From positions 248,001 through 312,000 of the forward strand of contig NZ_FNGY01000006.1 of assembly GCF_900103665.1 (NCBI RefSeq): a stretch of DNA of 64,000 nucleotides. Direction: 5' to 3'. Shown piece after piece: positions 61,369-64,000 of this stretch. A program made the position numbers and the translations under genes. Each line of letters opens with the position of its first letter. Position 1 is the first letter of the stretch. The DNA comes from Pedobacter steynii (GTDB lineage Bacteria; Bacteroidota; Bacteroidia; Sphingobacteriales; Sphingobacteriaceae). Below the pieces are notes generated by a model. The model ran no database searches, was not told the origin of the DNA, and saw only the letters and a list, made by a program, of their open reading frames with translations.

Positions 61369-62032
61369 TCATGTAAGAACAGCGCTAATTGCGTCGTTAG
61401 ATAAATTTGCTGCGGTATCTGGAAAAGATTCCATCAAATTAGAAGAAGGGTTGATCGAAGTATTTAGTAAGGATCTTGGCTTCCTTGAAAAAGTAGAGGA
61501 ATTCGATGAGGTGTTTAATGACTATCCGGCTTTTGAGGAACTAAGAGAAGTTTTCTTTGACTTGCTGATGATCAACTTCTTCGCCAATGACGTGAAGAAA
61601 CTGGAAGAAGATTACCTGGAGTCGGATGAGTGGGCAGATATTGAAGAAGAGACGATCGAAAGAGGTACAGAGCTTTTAAACCTGTTGTTATACATCAACG
61701 AGTGTCATGATGAGCGCATTAAACCAGAGCTGGGCGACTTCCTGAAGGAATTCTTATTGGTAGAAGAAGATGAGTTCCAGGATGAATTTCACATCTATGA
61801 AGACCTGATCAGCAACCAGAATCTGGTAGAAAGCAGCATTGAAGACATCTGTAGTCATGTTGGAATGATCGAAATAGGAGAAGAAATGGAAGATTTATTT
61901 ATTCCTTTCATGGCCTTCTTCCATCAGCCAAAAGAGAGTGAGCAGGTGATCAAAGATTTGCAGGAATATAGCCCTAACAAAGAATTTGATGTTGCAGTTT
62001 ATACGTTAATTGCTAATTTTAATAAAAACTAG
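61361..62032 (+). CDS. Acidic soluble protein of unknown function
   Basis: 223 residues, very rich in Glu and Asp and mostly helical (KVEEFDEVFNDYPAFEELREVFFDLLMINFFANDVKKLEEDYLES). No signal peptide or membrane segment. It overlaps the dihydroorotase-like gene by 8 bases, suggesting tight coupling. No family was recognised; its place between a PyrC'-like and a DUF4199 gene gives no clear function. Confidence 0.75.
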   Translation: MDNHVRTALIASLDKFAAVSGKDSIKLEEGLIEVFSKDLGFLEKVEEFDEVFNDYPAFEELREVFFDLLMINFFANDVKKLEEDYLESDEWADIEEETIERGTELLNLLLYINECHDERIKPELGDFLKEFLLVEEDEFQDEFHIYEDLISNQNLVESSIEDICSHVGMIEIGEEMEDLFIPFMAFFHQPKESEQVIKDLQEYSPNKEFDVAVYTLIANFNKN

Positions 62033-62048
62033 CTAAACGCTTATAGAT

Positions 62049-62636
62049 ATGGAAACCGAACAACCATTAGATAATTTAAAACCAGAAGCAGCTAAGAACG
62101 GATTGATTCTGGGCCTGATCACTTTAGTATTGGGGGTCATCTCCGCTTATGTTTTAGTGAAAGCGACTTCAATGTGGGCAATTTTCCTTGTTCCTATTGG
62201 AATTGGTTTCCTCATTCCGGTGATTCTTGCTGTGTTCCTTTCTCTTGACCTCAGAAAAAAGATTGGTGGTTATTGGAACCTTCGTCAGGCAACTTCCGGA
62301 ATATTTATCATGTTTCTGGCTTCGTATATTATTTCTACCGGTGGGAACTTTGTTTTTACCAAACTGATAGAACCAACGATGTCTTCGCAGATTCAGAGTT
62401 CCGTTACCAATGCAACTGCTTCAATGATGAGAGGGCAGGGCGTGGATGAGGCAACTATTGAAAAGAAAGAAGCGGAAATGGCGGAGCAATTTGCTAAAAA
62501 AGAATCGGGAACGATGATACAAACCATTCAGGGGCATCTGATTGCAGTGATCATTATTTTTGTTGTGGCTTTACTTTTTGGCGCCATATTTAAAAAATCT
62601 CCTCCATTATTCTTTACAGAAGACAAAGAGGAATAA
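62049..62636 (+). CDS. DUF4199 membrane protein
   Basis: 195 residues with four hydrophobic segments (about 17-37, 41-60, 80-98 and 160-180). The long charged loop between the third and fourth (SSVTNATASMMRGQGVDEATIEKKEAEMAEQF) is typical of DUF4199. Function unknown. It follows the acidic protein by 16 bases and is followed by a terminator. Confidence 0.85.
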   Translation: METEQPLDNLKPEAAKNGLILGLITLVLGVISAYVLVKATSMWAIFLVPIGIGFLIPVILAVFLSLDLRKKIGGYWNLRQATSGIFIMFLASYIISTGGNFVFTKLIEPTMSSQIQSSVTNATASMMRGQGVDEATIEKKEAEMAEQFAKKESGTMIQTIQGHLIAVIIIFVVALLFGAIFKKSPPLFFTEDKEE

Positions 62637-62652
62637 TTATATACATTATCAG

Positions 62653-62706
62653 GCAACGTGCAGTTTTATCATTTTATTTGATGAAATTTGCACGTTGCTT
62701 TTTTTT
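62653..62706 (+). terminator. Rho-independent terminator after the DUF4199 gene
   Basis: GCAACGTGCA (62653-62662) and TGCACGTTGC (62689-62698) form a perfect 10-bp stem with eight T after it. The 26-base loop has further weak pairing. Confidence 0.88.
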
Positions 62707-62723
62707 AGTACGTTATTTAAGTC

Positions 62724-63677
62724 ATGGATATTTCTATTGTAGTTCCTTTATATAATGAAGACGAGTCTCTTCCCGAGTTAACTTCCTGGATTGCCAAAGT
62801 AATGGCAGAAAATAACTTTTCTTATGAAATCCTGTTTGTTGATGATGGAAGTACAGATAATTCATGGTCTGTAATTGAAGATTTGAAAACTCAGTTTGAT
62901 GCGGTAAAAGGCATTAAATTCAGAAGGAATTACGGTAAATCAGCGGCCTTGAATGTTGCTTTCGAAGCGGCACAGGGTGATGTAGTAATTACCATGGATG
63001 CAGATCTACAAGACAGCCCGGATGAAATTCCTGAGTTGTTTCGCAGGATCAAAGAGGAGAAGCTGGACATCATCTCCGGATGGAAAAAGAAACGCTACGA
63101 CCCGATCACCAAGACCATTCCTACCAAATTATTCAATGCAGCTACCAGAAAGATGTCGGGTATTCAGCTGAACGATTTCAACTGCGGGCTAAAAGCATAC
63201 CGTCATGATGTGGTGAAAACCATTGAAGTGTATGGAGAAATGCACCGTTATATTCCTGTAATTGCCAAATGGGCCGGTTTCAAAAAGATCGGTGAGCAGG
63301 TAGTAGAACACAGGGCCAGAAAATATGGGGTTACTAAATTTGGATTGAGCCGTTTTATCAATGGCTTCCTGGATTTATTGTCTATCTTTTTTGTGGGCAA
63401 GTTTGGGAAAAGACCGATGCACTTTTTTGGTTCATTAGGTGTATTCAGCTTCTTACTTGGAACTTTCATGGCTTTATGGCTGATTGGAGAGAAACTCTAC
63501 CATATTGCCATGCTGATCCCTTATAAAAGAGATGTGACCGAGCAGCCGTTATTTTATATTTCGTTAGTGGCTATTATATTAGGTTCACAGCTTTTCCTTA
63601 CCGGATTTGTAGCTGAGCTCGTTACCCGTAATGCGCCTGAAAGAAATGCTTATCTGATAGAAAAGGAGATCCTTTAA
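62724..63677 (+). CDS. Family 2 glycosyltransferase, GtrB/DPM1-like
   Basis: 317 residues. The GT-A domain (1-220) starts SIVVPLYNEDESLPEL and carries VDDGSTDNS and the metal-binding DADLQD. Two C-terminal hydrophobic segments (about 235-258 and 270-297) match polyprenyl-phosphate glycosyltransferases such as GtrB. It likely moves a sugar from a nucleotide donor to undecaprenyl phosphate at the inner membrane. A second glycosyltransferase gene follows after 3 bases. Confidence 0.9.
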   Translation: MDISIVVPLYNEDESLPELTSWIAKVMAENNFSYEILFVDDGSTDNSWSVIEDLKTQFDAVKGIKFRRNYGKSAALNVAFEAAQGDVVITMDADLQDSPDEIPELFRRIKEEKLDIISGWKKKRYDPITKTIPTKLFNAATRKMSGIQLNDFNCGLKAYRHDVVKTIEVYGEMHRYIPVIAKWAGFKKIGEQVVEHRARKYGVTKFGLSRFINGFLDLLSIFFVGKFGKRPMHFFGSLGVFSFLLGTFMALWLIGEKLYHIAMLIPYKRDVTEQPLFYISLVAIILGSQLFLTGFVAELVTRNAPERNAYLIEKEIL

Positions 63678-63680
63678 TAC

Positions 63681-64000
63681 ATGTTTTTTTCTATAATTAT
63701 ACCGCTTTATAACCGCCCTCAGGAAATTGACGAGTTACTGAAAACATTAACCCATCAAACCTATACTCAGTTTGAGGTGCTGGTCATTGAAGATGGTTCT
63801 ACTAATGATGCAAAGGCAATTGTACAGAAATATGAGCAGTTGCTCGATGTAAAATATTTCTTTAAGCCCAATGAAGGACAGGGTTTTGCCAGAAATTATG
63901 GTTTTGAAAGAGCCAAAGGCGACTATTTCGTCATCTTTGATTCCGATTGTCTGATTCCGGAAGATTACCTGGAGATTGTGAAGAATTATCTGTTTGAGCA
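63681..64000 (+). CDS. Family 2 glycosyltransferase, N-terminal part (3' end outside window)
   Basis: 106 complete codons from ATG at 63681 to the window end. FFSIIIPLYNRPQEIDELLKTL, VLVIEDGSTNDAK and VIFDSDCLIP are GT-A family 2 motifs; the DxD is DSD. It starts 3 bases after the preceding glycosyltransferase and is most likely translated with it. Confidence 0.88.
   Translation, partial: MFFSIIIPLYNRPQEIDELLKTLTHQTYTQFEVLVIEDGSTNDAKAIVQKYEQLLDVKYFFKPNEGQGFARNYGFERAKGDYFVIFDSDCLIPEDYLEIVKNYLFE

Noticed and set aside
1..64000. tRNA, rRNA, insertion sequence or prophage genes
   Set aside because: None of the intergenic gaps contains a recognisable cloverleaf or rRNA segment, and no transposase, integrase or phage structural gene was seen among the coding regions.

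Overview
The window reads as a stretch of a Bacteroidota chromosome, most likely Sphingobacteriaceae and Pedobacter-like. The pointers are the gliding genes gldF, gldG and gldC, a SusC/SusD pair, many lipoproteins with the lipobox Cys followed by Lys, Bacteroidota-type -7 promoter boxes (TAnnTTTG), and near absence of Shine-Dalgarno sites. The genus is an inference from gene content; no database was searched. No rRNA, tRNA, insertion sequence, prophage or CRISPR array was seen.

Layout. 1-5470: end of an outer-membrane barrel gene, gldF-gldG, dnaN, a DUF4397 lipoprotein and a DedA protein. 5467-12723 (minus): a tight run of M1 peptidase, dihydroorotase, a DUF3810 peptidase-like protein, HscA and an S1/P1 nuclease-like protein. 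12939-15322 (plus): RNA helicase, a small membrane protein, gldC and another membrane protein, closed by a terminator. It is followed by an unusual block of six exact 20-bp tandem repeats at the end of a DUF421 gene. 16599-27707: a cytochrome c maturation locus (ccmB, ccmC, ccmD-like, then gdhA and msrA, then ccmE and ccmF). 27751-30042: ferredoxin and IscX (Fe-S assembly), KdsC, a Spy-like protein and Maf. 30039-36127 (minus): Ppx, a NatAB-type exporter, DnaJ-GrpE and FtsE. 36876-43747: a SusC/SusD nutrient-uptake locus with a FAS1 lipoprotein. 43848-49105: small metabolic and stress genes. 49155-56174 (minus): a complete his operon, hisGDCBHAF(IE). 56465-64000: L,D-transpeptidase, a BatA-like protein, a second, apparently catalytically dead dihydroorotase homologue, a DUF4199 protein and two family 2 glycosyltransferases.

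The most striking region is 17255-19904. Between ccmB and ccmC, and antisense to both, lies an array of nine intact small genes, one truncated copy and one frameshifted relic. Each intact gene encodes a 66-71 residue peptide with a conserved leader (MLxLKNxxxLSRxxMKxLxGG or MLxNN...LSRNELKxVTGG) and a 43-48 residue core with six cysteines spaced C-x3-C-x(9-12)-C-x5-C-x4-C-x(8-11)-C. The leader resembles Bacteroidota double-glycine 'bacteriocin-like' leaders, but no exporter, protease, immunity or modifying enzyme gene is nearby and the cores are not clearly cationic. This looks like an expanding and decaying family of secreted disulfide-rich peptides of unknown role, and it is the best candidate here for something undescribed.

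Other points worth a second look: a CcmE with the Cys-x3-Tyr haem site in place of His; a 20-bp inverted repeat flanked by 14-bp direct repeats before the ccmD-like gene; a his mRNA predicted to begin with a perfect hairpin; and several convergent gene pairs that share stop-codon bases.
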